From: Nitrospirota bacterium
Lineage (GTDB): Bacteria > Nitrospirota > Thermodesulfovibrionia > Thermodesulfovibrionales > Dissulfurispiraceae
DNA: 64,000 bases
Direction: 5' to 3'
NCBI GenBank assembly: GCA_021792185.1
Contig: JAJYVD010000006.1
Location: 1 to 64,000, forward strand
Shown: piece by piece, positions 8,350-19,600 of the stretch
How the letters are laid out: each line of letters starts with the position of its first letter
How positions within the stretch are numbered: the first letter of the stretch is position 1
Translations under genes and position numbers: made by a program
Notes under the pieces: model-generated
What the model was told of the DNA's origin: nothing
Database searches by the model: none
The model's input: only the letters and a program-made list of their open reading frames with translations

Positions 8350-11300
8350 TTATTTATAGAGCCACACTCTCAAGAGCGACAATAATTTATCGACCTCGAT
8401 GGGTTTTGCGAGATAGTCGCTTGCCCCCGCCTCGACACATTTATTTCTATCTCCTCTCATGGCCTTTGCGGTAATCGCAATAATGGGAAGTCGCTCGAAT
8501 CTTTTCTGCTTCCTTATCTCTCCCATTGCCTCATATCCGTCCATTTCGGGCATCATTATATCCATTAATACTATGTCGGTATCGGGATATTGTTCGAGGT
8601 GCTTCAGCGCTTCTTTGCCGTTTTTCGCTATAGATACCTTCATGTCTTTCCCTTCGAGGACACTCGTCATCGCAAACACATTGCGCATGTCATCGTCTGC
8701 CACGAGTATTTTTTTGTCTTTAAGTACAGCATCTCTGTCATATGCGGCTTTTATCGTTTCCCGCTTCTCTTCAGGCAGACCTGCCTCGACACGCTGGAGG
8801 AATAAAACGGTTTCGTCTACAAGTCTTTCGGGAGACTTTGCTCCCTTGATAATGATACTGTCGGCAAGCTCCTGCAGCCTTGCATCTTCTTCCTCCGTGA
8901 GCTCTCTGCCGGTGTGAATAATAACGGGGACATTAGCAGCCGCCTTATCTTTTCTGATATTTTCCAGTAATTCAAAACCCGACATGTCGGGAAGCCCGAG
9001 GTCGAGGATCATGCAGTCGAAACCTTTCGACTTCAGAAGCTCATACGCCTCATGGGCCGTTCCGACAGCAGTGATAGCAATATTTTCTCCTTTGCCGACG
9101 AGTTCGATAATGCTTTTCCTCATGGCTTCGTCATCGTCTACTATCAACAGATTTTTTATGCTCTTCGAGACGGCATGCTCTATTTTGTCGAATGCGCCGT
9201 TGAGTTTTTCCAAGCTGACCGGCTTGGTCAGATAACCTATTGCGCCCATCCTCATGGCTTCGGGATGTTTGTCGTTTGCCGATATGAGGTGGACAGGTAT
9301 ATGACGGGTCTTGGGATTTGTCTTAAGCCTCTCCATAACCGTCCAGCCGTCTATTCTCGGAAGCCCGATATCGAGGATAACGGCGCCGGGTTTGTAATAA
9401 TCCGCGAGATAGAGGCCCGCTTCCCCATCCCCTGCGATTAAGCCCTTAAATCCCCTTTCAACGGCAAGATCATAAAGGATTTTTGCAAATCTGGGATCAT
9501 CCTCGACAATCAAAACCGTTCTGTCGCCTGCGGATATGTTTCTGCGGTCATCGCGAATATCTCCTAATTGCAACTGCACATCGGACGATATGTTCTTCGG
9601 AACAGACGCCTCCGGACACGGCTCTGCACGGCAGGGCGAATTGCGCTCCGCTTCCATCTTATTTATTTTTTCCGGAGATTCCGGCAGGTATAGCGTAAAG
9701 GAGCTGCCCTTACCCTCGACGCTTTGCAATTGAATCTCTCCGCCTAAAAGTTTTGCGATGTCCCTTGAAATAGTAAGTCCCAGTCCCGTCCCCCCGTAAT
9801 GCCTGCTCGTTGCGCCATCTGCCTGCTGAAATGCCTCGAATATTAAATCCTGCTTGTTTTTAGGGATGCCGATACCCGTATCGGCGACCGTTATTGCGAT
9901 GGTATTGGAAGGCTCTAAGGTGCTTTTCAGGACAATGCCGCTGCATGGCCTGTGAATACCAAGGGCAACGCCGCCCTTGTGGGTAAATTTAAATGCATTG
10001 GATAAGAAATTCCTGATGACCTGCTCGAATCTCTGCCTGTCCGTAATGATGAAGGCAGGCACATCAACGGATTTTTCTATTTTCAGGCTTACCCCCTTTC
10101 TATGGGCAATGTGTTTGAAATTCGCCTCTGTATTGGCAAGAAAGTCTTCGATGCTTACTTTATCATGGTGTATTTCCATTTTTCCCGCCTCGATCTTCGA
10201 GAGGTCGAGTATATCGCTGATAAGCAACAGCAGATCGGAACCGGCATTGTGGACCGTAGAGGCGTATTCCACCTGCCTCTCCGTAAGATTGCCGTTTTCG
10301 TTCTGCATTAATATCTGCGAAAGGACGAGCATGCTGTTGAGAGGCGTCCTCAATTCATGCGACATGTTTGCAAGGAACTGAGATTTGTATTTGCTGCTCA
10401 ACGCCAATTCTTCGGCCTTCTGTTCGAGCATTTGTTTGGCGGTCTCCAGTTCCTCATTTTTCTCCTGCAGGTCGTCCTTCTGCCTTTCGAGCGCTTGAGA
10501 CTGCTCTTCCAGCTCTTCGTTTATCTGCTGCAGCTCTTCCTGCTGAATGCGTAATTCTTCGGTTTGCTGCTGCGTTTTTTCCAGCAGTTCTCTTATCCTC
10601 CAACCGGACTGGACAGAGTTAAGGCTGATGGCAATGCTTTCCAAAACCTGCCCGAGAAACTCCATGTGCAAATTCGTTATTTCATGGAATGAGCCTATTT
10701 CCAGCACTCCCTTTACCTTTCCCTCATATAAGAACGGGGCGACAACGATATTGCGGGGCGCGGCCTCCCCCATGCCCGAGGAAATTTTGGCATAACCGTC
10801 CGGGATATCGGTTACGATAATCGGTTTTTTCCCTACAGCAGCCTGTCCGATAAGTCCTTCACCGATCCTGTATTCGACAGAAATGCCCTCTACTGCCGGA
10901 CGTGCATAACTGCCGGTTAGTTTTAAAATATTATTATTCTCATCGCATAGATACAATGCCCCGATTTGTGCGTTTAAATAAGCTGCGAGATACTCGATTA
11001 TGTTCTGCGACAGGGTTGCGATATCCTGATCTCCGCGCATTTTGTCGTTTAATTCCGCTATGCCGTTTTTCAGCCAGTTTTGTCTCTTGGTGCGGTCGGT
11101 CGCCTTTTTCAGGTCGTTTATCATCTTATTTACCGATATGCCGAGCGCATCCTGTTCGCTTTTGAGATCGAGCGTTTTGCCGAAATCTCCCCTCGATATC
11201 GCCTCGCATATCGATGCCGTTTCCCTAAATGAATTCACCACCCTTTTGTAACCGGCGTTAAGCTCTCCTATCTCGTCATTCGTTATTTTAATGTCCTCAA

Positions 11301-12276
11301 GAGTCAGGTCTCCCATGGAAAGCCTTTCCGACCAGCCAACAAGGTTATTGATGGGTTTCGAAATATTACGGGCAATAATGCCAAGGATCAGCATCGAAGA
11401 GATAACCGACAGCGCTAAAACGCCTATCACTATCAGCAATAAATTGTTCAAACCCTTAAAAGCCTTTGCCTTTTCGATCCCCATACTTATTTTTAAACTT
11501 AGAGATGGAAGATGTTCGCTTGCAATAACCCAGTCCGACAGCTCTCCTTTTACAAGGCCGGATATAATTTCGGATTTGATATTCTCAGAATGCGCAATAA
11601 CCGTCCCATGGCCGTTGGATATCGCATAAGACATTCCGGCATTTGAGATCTCCGAGAATGTCTGTTTTATATAATCGTCTATCGGCTGGCAAACCCATAA
11701 AAGACCCTCTATTTTTTCGTGAAAAATGAGTGGGGCGGCAGATAGAAGCACCCATCCATCTTTTTTGTCCTGAAGCAGTTTATGAATTGCGATGAATGAA
11801 GATGCCTGCCTTTTGCGGGTGTCTGACTGATCCCGACCGAATTGCTTAAGCATCCCGGCATGATCGTATCTGTCAAAGCGCTCCGTGCGCTTGTTTTTAG
11901 TAATCTGCAGTATCGGTTCTCCTTTTGAGGCTGTAAGCTGTATTTTTGCGTATTGAGGGTTAACGCGTTGAATATTTATAAAAAACGATTCGAGCTCGAA
12001 CTCGTAAGTGAGTATTCCATCCTTGTCATTCAGCGCCCTCGAAGTGAAAAGATTTTCAAATGCCTTATGTGTCCGCATCGTAGAGATGTCTCTGTTTGTA
12101 TACTCTAAGAGGTCATTTAATATCCGGGTTTTTCCCTTTGCCTCCGAGGTCAAGTGTCCGATTGCAACCGATTTGAGCTCATTTCTTATGATTATCTGCG
12201 ATACGGCGCCCTGTATCAGCAGCACTGTAGATATCAATGCGCCTGCCGCTAAGATTATCCGTTGGCCTATCCTCAT
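8350..12276 (-). CDS. Membrane hybrid sensor histidine kinase with HAMP, GAF and three receivers
   Basis: The 1308-residue protein has a membrane segment near residues 8-28, a periplasmic sensor of about 245 residues, and a second membrane segment at about 275-294. It continues with HAMP (292-345), GAF (about 412-542) and a long Gln/Glu-rich coiled coil (565-635). HisKA has its His near 641 (FLANMSHELRTPLNS), with a HATPase_c domain after it. Three receivers have Asp residues near 967 (VILDIGLP), 1088 (MILDLGLP) and 1239 (VLMDIMMP). It follows the PstS-like gene by about 18 bp, so that periplasmic protein could present a ligand to its sensor domain; this is inference. A GAGGG ribosome site precedes the ATG. 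Confidence 0.93.
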   Translation of the reverse strand: MRIGQRIILAAGALISTVLLIQGAVSQIIIRNELKSVAIGHLTSEAKGKTRILNDLLEYTNRDISTMRTHKAFENLFTSRALNDKDGILTYEFELESFFINIQRVNPQYAKIQLTASKGEPILQITKNKRTERFDRYDHAGMLKQFGRDQSDTRKRQASSFIAIHKLLQDKKDGWVLLSAAPLIFHEKIEGLLWVCQPIDDYIKQTFSEISNAGMSYAISNGHGTVIAHSENIKSEIISGLVKGELSDWVIASEHLPSLSLKISMGIEKAKAFKGLNNLLLIVIGVLALSVISSMLILGIIARNISKPINNLVGWSERLSMGDLTLEDIKITNDEIGELNAGYKRVVNSFRETASICEAISRGDFGKTLDLKSEQDALGISVNKMINDLKKATDRTKRQNWLKNGIAELNDKMRGDQDIATLSQNIIEYLAAYLNAQIGALYLCDENNNILKLTGSYARPAVEGISVEYRIGEGLIGQAAVGKKPIIVTDIPDGYAKISSGMGEAAPRNIVVAPFLYEGKVKGVLEIGSFHEITNLHMEFLGQVLESIAISLNSVQSGWRIRELLEKTQQQTEELRIQQEELQQINEELEEQSQALERQKDDLQEKNEELETAKQMLEQKAEELALSSKYKSQFLANMSHELRTPLNSMLVLSQILMQNENGNLTERQVEYASTVHNAGSDLLLLISDILDLSKIEAGKMEIHHDKVSIEDFLANTEANFKHIAHRKGVSLKIEKSVDVPAFIITDRQRFEQVIRNFLSNAFKFTHKGGVALGIHRPCSGIVLKSTLEPSNTIAITVADTGIGIPKNKQDLIFEAFQQADGATSRHYGGTGLGLTISRDIAKLLGGEIQLQSVEGKGSSFTLYLPESPEKINKMEAERNSPCRAEPCPEASVPKNISSDVQLQLGDIRDDRRNISAGDRTVLIVEDDPRFAKILYDLAVERGFKGLIAGDGEAGLYLADYYKPGAVILDIGLPRIDGWTVMERLKTNPKTRHIPVHLISANDKHPEAMRMGAIGYLTKPVSLEKLNGAFDKIEHAVSKSIKNLLIVDDDEAMRKSIIELVGKGENIAITAVGTAHEAYELLKSKGFDCMILDLGLPDMSGFELLENIRKDKAAANVPVIIHTGRELTEEEDARLQELADSIIIKGAKSPERLVDETVLFLQRVEAGLPEEKRETIKAAYDRDAVLKDKKILVADDDMRNVFAMTSVLEGKDMKVSIAKNGKEALKHLEQYPDTDIVLMDIMMPEMDGYEAMGEIRKQKRFERLPIIAITAKAMRGDRNKCVEAGASDYLAKPIEVDKLLSLLRVWLYK

Positions 12277-12294
12277 AAAATCCCTCTTAACGAT

Positions 12295-13224
12295 TTACTT
12301 TAAGCCGAATCTTGCCTTTTTCTCGTCCCACAGCGGCGCTAAAGCCTTTCCTTCCGTCAGATTGACCGTTCCCTGTTCCGATATTATTGCCTGGCCTTCG
12401 GGACTCAATATGAAGTCGATAAATTTCTTCACTTCCGGATTTTTGGTATTTTTGTTTACAGCAATATATAGCGGGCGGAATAATGGATATTTCCCCGAAG
12501 CAATGTTCTCTTTAGACGGGCTGATGCCGTCGAGAGAGAGTATCTTAACCTTTCTTTTTATTGCAGCGCTGACTCCATCTAATCCGAGCGACCAAGGTGT
12601 TTTCTCAAACTTCGCCCTTAAACTGCCGGACGATTTTACAATATGAGATAAGGCTTTAAAATCATATTCGGGATCGTTGTATACAAGCCACCTGAACATA
12701 TGTTCGACCCCTGAATATTTTCCCTGACCGCCGAGGGTCACGAGAACGATTCTTTTATCTTCAGCGCCCAGATCTTTCCATGATGTGATTTTTCCGTCAT
12801 AAACCCTTTTGAGGTCGGCTAAAGAAATGTTATTAACGGGATTGTCTCTATGTGTGATTACAACAAGGGCGTCCCATGCGACATGAACCAGTTCGGCATC
12901 CCTTTCTTCCTCGTGTATTGCTCCTTTAGCATCAACTAAACGATGGCGGCATGTCCCCCCCATATCGCTGGAACGGGCGGATACCGCTCTGATGCCTTTG
13001 GTAGCGCCTCCTCCCGACAGCTTGATCTTTAGCCCTGTCTTTTTTTCATATGCCTTTGCTATTTCTTCCATAAATGCGGTCATGGAAATATCGCAGCCGG
13101 TCCATGTCAGTTCTTTTGCTGTGGCAAACGGTGCAACTAAAAATAGAGCCGAAACTATCACGGCGAGTTTTAAGACCATGTCTAAAAACAGATCTGATTT
13201 CATGTTTGCTGTATGCCTTTTCAT
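12295..13224 (-). CDS. PstS-like periplasmic substrate-binding protein
   Basis: The 309-residue protein has a signal peptide (hydrophobic stretch LKLAVIVSALFLVAPFATA, cleavage after about residue 36). It has a PBP-like fold typical of phosphate-type binding proteins (LSGGGATKGIRAVSARSSDMGG, VVITHRDNPV, DLKRVYDGKITSWKDLG, EVKKFIDFILSPEGQAI). The usual phosphate-loop residues are not clearly conserved, so the ligand is uncertain. There is no pstCAB transporter nearby. It lies between two sensor kinase genes, which suggests a sensory rather than transport role. A GGGGG ribosome site supports the chosen ATG. Confidence 0.82.
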   Translation of the reverse strand: MKRHTANMKSDLFLDMVLKLAVIVSALFLVAPFATAKELTWTGCDISMTAFMEEIAKAYEKKTGLKIKLSGGGATKGIRAVSARSSDMGGTCRHRLVDAKGAIHEEERDAELVHVAWDALVVITHRDNPVNNISLADLKRVYDGKITSWKDLGAEDKRIVLVTLGGQGKYSGVEHMFRWLVYNDPEYDFKALSHIVKSSGSLRAKFEKTPWSLGLDGVSAAIKRKVKILSLDGISPSKENIASGKYPLFRPLYIAVNKNTKNPEVKKFIDFILSPEGQAIISEQGTVNLTEGKALAPLWDEKKARFGLK

Positions 13225-13238
13225 CTTATGCCCCCTAT

Positions 13239-14879
13239 CTACCCCTTTTCCACAACCGGTATTTTTACCGTAAAAGTCGTGCCTCTGCCGACTTCGCTTT
13301 CTACCATTATATCACCGTTGTGTTTCTTTACAATATCATACGCTATGCTCAGCCCGAGTCCCGTGCCCTTGCCTACTTCCTTTGTAGTGAAAAAAGGCTC
13401 GAATATCCTGTGTATCTTATCGGCTGGAATGCCGTGGCCGGTGTCTGAGATTGAGACAAAGATATTATTATCTTCATGCCGGGTCTTTATTGTTATCTCT
13501 CCCTGCTTTTCAATCGCATGTGCCGCATTGACCAGTATGTTCATGAAGACCTGATTCAACTGCCCGGCATTACATTTGGTCGGAGGTATATCGCCGTATT
13601 CCTTCTTCACCGTAGCCTTGTATTTAAGCTCGTTCCAGACTATGTTGACGGTGCTTTCGATCCCCTCGTTTATATTGGCCGTCTTCCGCTCGGCTTCATC
13701 TACGCGAGAGAAGCTTTTTAAATCCTGCACTATCTTTTTTACCCTTTCCATGCCTTCGAGAGATTCCTTTATCAGGGTTGCGGAATCCCCTAAGACGTAA
13801 TCGAGTTTTTGGGACTTTTTATGTTCGGCTATTTTCCCTGTAAATTTTTCGCCCTCAATACCTAACTCTTTCGTTGCATCTTCAAGCGAAGCCGACTGTA
13901 TTCTCACAAATTCGTTGATCCTGTCCGTATATTTTTGCAATGTGTTGAGATTGCTCATTACAAAGCCGACCGGATTGTTGATCTCATGGGCTATGCCTGC
14001 CGCAAGCTGTCCTATGGACGCCATTTTTTCCTGCTGTAAAATCTGGGACTGCGCGGCTTTGAGGTCGGTGTACGCCTTTTCAATCTCCTTGTTTTTATTT
14101 TCAAGCATTTCCTCGGTATGTTTGCGCTCGGTGATGTCATGGAGGGTTATTACAGCGGCATATGCGCTGTTTTCGAGCTCTTTCAGGTAATAAATGTCAT
14201 ATATAAAATATTTTCCTCCGGGATGGTAATACTCTATAGTGGCAGGAGGTTTTATCTTGAATGTAAACCCGCTTTCCTTAAGGATATCCTGCCATTTCAT
14301 CCCCACTAATTCACCGTAGGGTTTCCCTGTTATGGTGGTGAGGATTTTATTGCATCTCAAGATGGTATCCTTTATGTTTATCAGCATGACGATGTCACTG
14401 ATGCAATCCATGGTCAGTTCCCATTCTCTTTTTGCATTCTCTATGGCCTTAATCGTTTTCGTCAGGATTTCATTTTTCACTTTGATGTCTTCGGTCCTTT
14501 TGAGCAGAATAATGTTCTTGAGCCTTACAATCAGTTCTGTCGGGTCTATGGGTTTGGACAGGAAGTCGTTTGCTCCGGCATTGAGGCATCTGATCTTTGT
14601 TTCATTGTCTCCGGTTTGTGAGAACGAGATTATCGGGATATGCATGGTTTCAGGATCTTTTTTGAGGATCGAGGTCGCTTCTATACCGTCCATCTCGGGC
14701 ATAAGAACATCGATAAGTATGGCGTCCGGATTGATTGCTCTTGCCTTTTCTATTGCTTCTAAGCCGTTTCCGGCCGTCTCGAATGCATATCCATAGCGGG
14801 ATATTAGACTTGAAATAAGTTTGACAACCGACGGCTCGTCATCGACTATAAGGATTTTTACCTGTTCCTCGTTCTCCAT
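13239..14879 (-). CDS. Receiver-PAS-histidine kinase
   Basis: The 546-residue soluble protein has a receiver at about 5-125 (Asp in AILIDVLMPE, Lys in LSKPIDP). A PAS domain lies at about 150-260 (MDCISDIVMLINIKDTILRC), then a coiled coil. HisKA has its His near 298 (AAGIAHEINNPVG) and HATPase_c is C-terminal (DTGHGIP, GKGTGLGLSIAYDIV). The last 130 or so codons are almost identical at the DNA level to the two kinases ending at 4067 and 5539. An AGGAGG site precedes the ATG. It is probably part of the same phosphorelay set. Confidence 0.92.
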   Translation of the reverse strand: MENEEQVKILIVDDEPSVVKLISSLISRYGYAFETAGNGLEAIEKARAINPDAILIDVLMPEMDGIEATSILKKDPETMHIPIISFSQTGDNETKIRCLNAGANDFLSKPIDPTELIVRLKNIILLKRTEDIKVKNEILTKTIKAIENAKREWELTMDCISDIVMLINIKDTILRCNKILTTITGKPYGELVGMKWQDILKESGFTFKIKPPATIEYYHPGGKYFIYDIYYLKELENSAYAAVITLHDITERKHTEEMLENKNKEIEKAYTDLKAAQSQILQQEKMASIGQLAAGIAHEINNPVGFVMSNLNTLQKYTDRINEFVRIQSASLEDATKELGIEGEKFTGKIAEHKKSQKLDYVLGDSATLIKESLEGMERVKKIVQDLKSFSRVDEAERKTANINEGIESTVNIVWNELKYKATVKKEYGDIPPTKCNAGQLNQVFMNILVNAAHAIEKQGEITIKTRHEDNNIFVSISDTGHGIPADKIHRIFEPFFTTKEVGKGTGLGLSIAYDIVKKHNGDIMVESEVGRGTTFTVKIPVVEKG

Positions 14880-14892
14880 TGAAAACCTCCTA

Positions 14893-15701
14893 TTATCCCA
14901 TGATACGGACTACAGTCTTCGCCAGTTTTCCCAGATTAAAGGGTTTTTGGAGCATCTCCTCAATCCCTGCATTTATTATATCTTCTTTCTTTGCACTGAA
15001 GTCATAGCCTGTAATCCCTAAAATCCTGACCGATGGTTTTCTCTGTTTGATTTCTCTGCTCAGTTCTATACCTCCCATCTCAGGCATTATCATATCAGTA
15101 ATTATCAGTCCGATCTCTCCATATTTGCTGTCAAATATGTTTAATCCCTCCTTTCCATCTTTTGCTGTCAATACCTTGTAGCCCAGTCCTATTAATGCCC
15201 TATCGAGGAGATCTCGTACTGAATGGTCGTCTTCTATAATTAGTATGGTCTCTCCCCCTCCTTTTGGTATGATAGTCTCTCTCTTCAGTGGAGAGATATC
15301 CTCCGGGGCGCAGCCACATCTACAATATCGGAACCAATGGCCTGCACGAGGAGATCACGGGATGCAGCGGCCTTGATACTCACAGGGTCGGTAAGCGCTT
15401 TCCCTTCAAACTCATGACGAGAGTGGGCTAAAACATTCTCATTTTGATCCAGAATGATTGCATAGACCATGTGCCCGCTATTAGACATGTTATCCACAAA
15501 AGACCTGAGGGCAGCATAATCCCTAAGGATAATGGCATTGGCGCTGTTCAGGGCAAAGGTTTTTGTAAGGCTCTCTAAATGCTCCTGTTCTTCCTTGGCT
15601 ATATGATTTTCGACCATAGTGGATGTAAAAACAATGAATGCTACCCCCATGGCGATGATCAGGACGGTATAGATGAGGGGTATCTTGACGAGGAGCTTCA
15701 T
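14893..15701 (-). pseudogene. Hybrid sensor histidine kinase remnant with internal deletion and frame change
   Basis: The 5' part (15701 down to about 15306) encodes a membrane anchor (LLVKIPLIYTVLIIAMGVAFIVF) and the start of a periplasmic sensor ending SDIVDVAAP. It then runs out of frame to TGA at 15285. In another frame, from about 15305 down to 14893, a typical hybrid-kinase tail appears: a linker (DISPLKRETIIPKGGGE) and a complete receiver (LIIEDDHS, Asp in LIITDMIMPE, Lys in LQKPFN). All of HisKA and HATPase is missing, so an internal deletion joined the two ends out of frame. The receiver alone might still be made from an internal start. The membrane part overlaps the end of the broken PhnD-like gene by 4 bp. 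Confidence 0.8.
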
Positions 15702-16586
15702 CTGAGCATTTTCTCCAGATTTCTGAAATCTTCAATCGTCGTGGGTATGTGTCGATCAAAACCTGCAGCCTTTAGAGCGGTTTTGCCCTCTTCGTCTTTA
15801 TCCATATTTATAAGGGCATCTTTAATCTTTTCTGTTAGGACAACATCAAAACCCTTTCTCACTGCAATGGTTCTGTCAGGAAATTTAGCAGAAGACTTAT
15901 GCAATATCTTCATTTCATCCTTAACCCTCGGATATTCTTTTTCGAGTTTAAAATATACATCGTCCTTTGCCGAGCCGCCGTCTGCCTTTTTATCCAGGAC
16001 CATCAAAACAGCAGCATCATGCTTGCCGGCAAATATCACCTCTTTGAAGAACCTATCGGCATCATATCCCTTTTCTTTTAAAAGGTACATCGGATATACA
16101 TATCCTGCCGGGGTGTCTCTGTCCACATAAACAAAGACCTTATCCCTCAGTTCATAGATGTCCTTTATGTTGCTGTCCTTTCTCACAAAGACCATACCCT
16201 CATATGTGGAAAGGCCGTTTCTTTCAAATCTTGCCAGAGGGATAGTCCCTATCTCTTTGAATGACCTGTAGCAGATGAAGCTCCCCATGATGCCTGCATC
16301 TATCTCATTGTTTCGCATCTTCATCAAGCACCGTTATAAAGTCCTTCTGGGGCATGAGTTGTGCATTAATGTTTAATCGTTTGTTCAGATAATCCACGAT
16401 GGGCTGATACTGCTTGATTGTCTCTGTTATTGTAAGTGCAGGGACGACACCGATGCGGACTAACTGCTTTTCCACCTGCGGACTGATTGCCTTCTTCGGT
16501 TTCTCCTGCCTCTCGCATCCGGGGAAAAGAATTAATAGAAAGAATAATAGAAAAGCTATGTATGCCTTTTTATATTGTCCTGTCAT
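15698..16586 (-). pseudogene. PhnD-like substrate-binding lipoprotein broken by a frameshift
   Basis: The first 93 codons encode a lipoprotein signal (AFLLFFLLILFPGC) and the start of a phosphate/phosphonate-type binding domain (VRIGVVPALTITETIKQYQPIVDYLNKRL). The frame then stops at TGA 16305. The rest continues one frame over from about 16325, as MRNNEIDAGIMGSF through to residue 209 of the second piece. Removing one G between GAA and ATG near 16320 restores a continuous family-like protein of about 296 residues. This is either a true single-base insertion or a sequencing error. Such proteins pair with the adjacent type of sensor kinase, which is also broken here. Confidence 0.8.
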
Positions 16587-16613
16587 CTTAAAACCTCCTT
16601 TTTTTCACCTCGT

Positions 16614-19600
16614 TTACCCCTCCTTATTTCTCCCCCTATCCAGAATCTCCCGCACCTTTCCTAAAAGTTCCTTTGGCGAGACAGGCTTCAGGATAAAATC
16701 CAATCCCTCCTCAAGTATCCCCTTTTTATGGATGAGGTTTGCTGTATAGCCGCTTAGAAATATCGTCTTTATGCCGGGATTGATTTTTTTTATTTCTTCA
16801 TAAACCTCTTTGCCGTTCTTTTTCGGCATTAAGACATCGAGGAGTAAAAGTTGTATATCCTTTTTATTGTCCATAAACTTTTCTATCGCCTCTTCTCCAT
16901 CCTCTGCCGCTATGACCTTATATCCGAATCTCTCAAGCACATCACGAGTCAGGTTCCTTACAGCCTGATCATCCTCTGCTACAAGCACTGTCTCTGTCCC
17001 TCGCTCCGGATAGACAGCAGGCGCAGTACTAACTGCCTCCCTGGCCTCTGATTCAATCAAGGGCAGATATATCTTAAATGTCATGCCGTTTCCTGGTTCG
17101 CTATAGACATTGATAAACCCATCGTGCTGTTTTACTATCCCGTAGACCATCGAGAGGCCGAGACCCGTGCCTCTGCCGAGTTCTTTGGTCGTAAAGAACG
17201 GTTCGAATATTCTCTCCCTTGTCTTTTCATCCATCCCAATGCCTGAATCTGTCACTGACAAAAGGGCATACATTCCATGATCTCCATATCCATGTCTCTT
17301 TATATACTCTTCATCAATCTGAACGGGTCCGGTCTCTATGATCAAATCCCCTCCGTCAGGCATGGCATCCCTCGCATTTGTTGCAAGGTTCATCAATACC
17401 TGCTCTATCTGACCGCTGTCTACAAATACTGTTAAACCCTTATCTGAAAGCGCTGTCTTTAATTCTATATCCTCGCCTATGATCCTACTTAGAAACTTTT
17501 CAACGCCCTTTATGATTTCATTCAGATCCTGGGGTTTTGGTTCGATTATTTGCTTTCTGCTGAAGGCGAGTAGACTTTTTGTTAGATGGGCTGCCCTTTC
17601 TCCTGCATTAAGTATCTCTTTAAGATGGGCCCTATTAGGATCGTCTTCTTTCATATCCATCTGCATGAGACCTCCAAAACCAATTATCGCATTAAGCATA
17701 TTGTTGAAGTCATGGGCTATGCCTCCTGCAAGCTGACCGATTGCCTCCATCTTCTGCGCATGGCGGAGCTGCTCTTCAAGCTTCTTGCTCCCGGTAATCT
17801 CAGTAATCAGCCCATCATATGCAACAACCCTGCCATGCTCATCATATCGGGGAACAGGCGCATTCCTCACCCAGCGGATTGATCCATCCTTGTGGATGAT
17901 TCTATGTTCAAGGGGTTTTACAGCCTCGCCTGAAAGCACTTTATTGGCCTGTGCTATTACAACCTCCCTATCTCCTTCATAAACCATTTGATACCAGAGG
18001 TGAGGGTCGGCCTCGTATTCCTCTGATGTATAACCTGTCACTGCAACACAGCCGGGGCCATGTTTTGTTGGTACCGGTTTGCCGTCTTTTATCTCAACAG
18101 TATAGATGTAGTTTGTTACTGATTCGAGAAGCCTTTTGTAGCGCTCTTCGCTTTTTCTCAATGACTCCTCTGCCCGCTTGCGCTCGGTGATGTCTCGCGT
18201 GATGCACACAAAGCCTGTATGCTCGTCCCCCTCATCTTTCAGCGCTGTAAGCGTCATCTCCACCGGGAATCGCCTGCCATCCTTTTTAACTCTCTCTGTT
18301 TCAGCCCTGACAAATCCTTCCATGGTCGCTTTCTTGAACCTCCCATGGCATGCCTCTTGAGCCTCCTTCGGGACTATCAAGGAGTGCGACCTGCCGATGA
18401 TTTCCTGAGCAGTGTAACCAAAGAGCGTTTCAGCCCCCCTGTTCCAGGATACGATGTTCGTATCCAGGTCCAGGCCTTCTATTGCATCAGTGGCGTGCTC
18501 TGTTATGTTTGCGAGAAATGCCCGCACCTCTTCTGCCTTCTTGCGTTCTGTGATGTCCAGCAGCGTTCCGATGACAGCAGGTTTCCCGTTGTATTCTACC
18601 CTTGCCCCGTGAACCTCAACATCAATAAGCGTTCCGTCTTTTCGCAGTCCTCTAAAGGAATAGCGGATGTCCTGAACTTCGCCCTCTATACGCCTGCGAA
18701 TATTCCCTGCTACGAGGTCACGGTTTTCAGGCGCTGTCAAATCCATTGGTCCTAATTTGTCGATCAACTCTTCAACCTTATAGCCAAAGGTCGAGGCAAT
18801 GGCTTGATTTACATATCGGAAGAGATTGTCCTGTATCAAATAAATACCTGTTAATGTCGATTCTGTTAACAACCGGAATCGTTTTTCGCTTTCCTGCAAT
18901 GCCTTTTCCGCATGTTTACGCTGTTTCTCTTTTTCTATCAATTCGATGGCAAAAGAAATATTTTCGGATAGCTTTTCAAGTAACAGGATATGTTCTGTGG
19001 TGAAAAAATTTGGTTCTCCGGCATATAGATTAAACGCTCCTATTATTGTGGCGCCGAGGCGCAACGGGAAGGAAGCCGAAGAATAATAACCATGCTGTAT
19101 GGCTTTATCGCGCCATGGCTTCATATATTCGTCATGCTCAATGTCGTTACATATTACATGGCTACCTTGCCGGACAGCCCTGCCTGTCGGCCCTTGCCCT
19201 TCCGGAACATCGTCTATGGAGATGGTGATGCCATCGAGGTAATCTTCCACAGCACTCCAAGAGACAACAGGTTTCACCATGTGAGTATCTTTGTCAATAA
19301 GTCCTATCCAGGCCATGCGGAACATGCCGTCTTCCCCAGCTATACGGCATGCCTGCTCGAAGAGTTTCATGGGATCATTGATGTGAATAATAGCTTCATT
19401 TATTCCGCTTAAGGTAGAATAAAGTTGTTTCAGATGTATAATTTTTTCCTGAGCCTCCAAGAGAGCTTCATTTTTTCTCTTAACATCTTCGAGATTTTTA
19501 AGCTGTAAGAAATTTTTGATTCTTGCTATAAGCTCTGTATTGTCCACGGGCTTTGAGAGGAAGTCGTTAGCTCCTGCATTCAGGCATTCAATTTTCATCT

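Noticed and set aside
16305-16307. TGA in the PhnD-like gene as a second selenocysteine codon
   Set aside because: The family sequence continues in another frame from about 15 bp before the TGA, so a frameshift explains it. PhnD-like proteins have no Sec position there.
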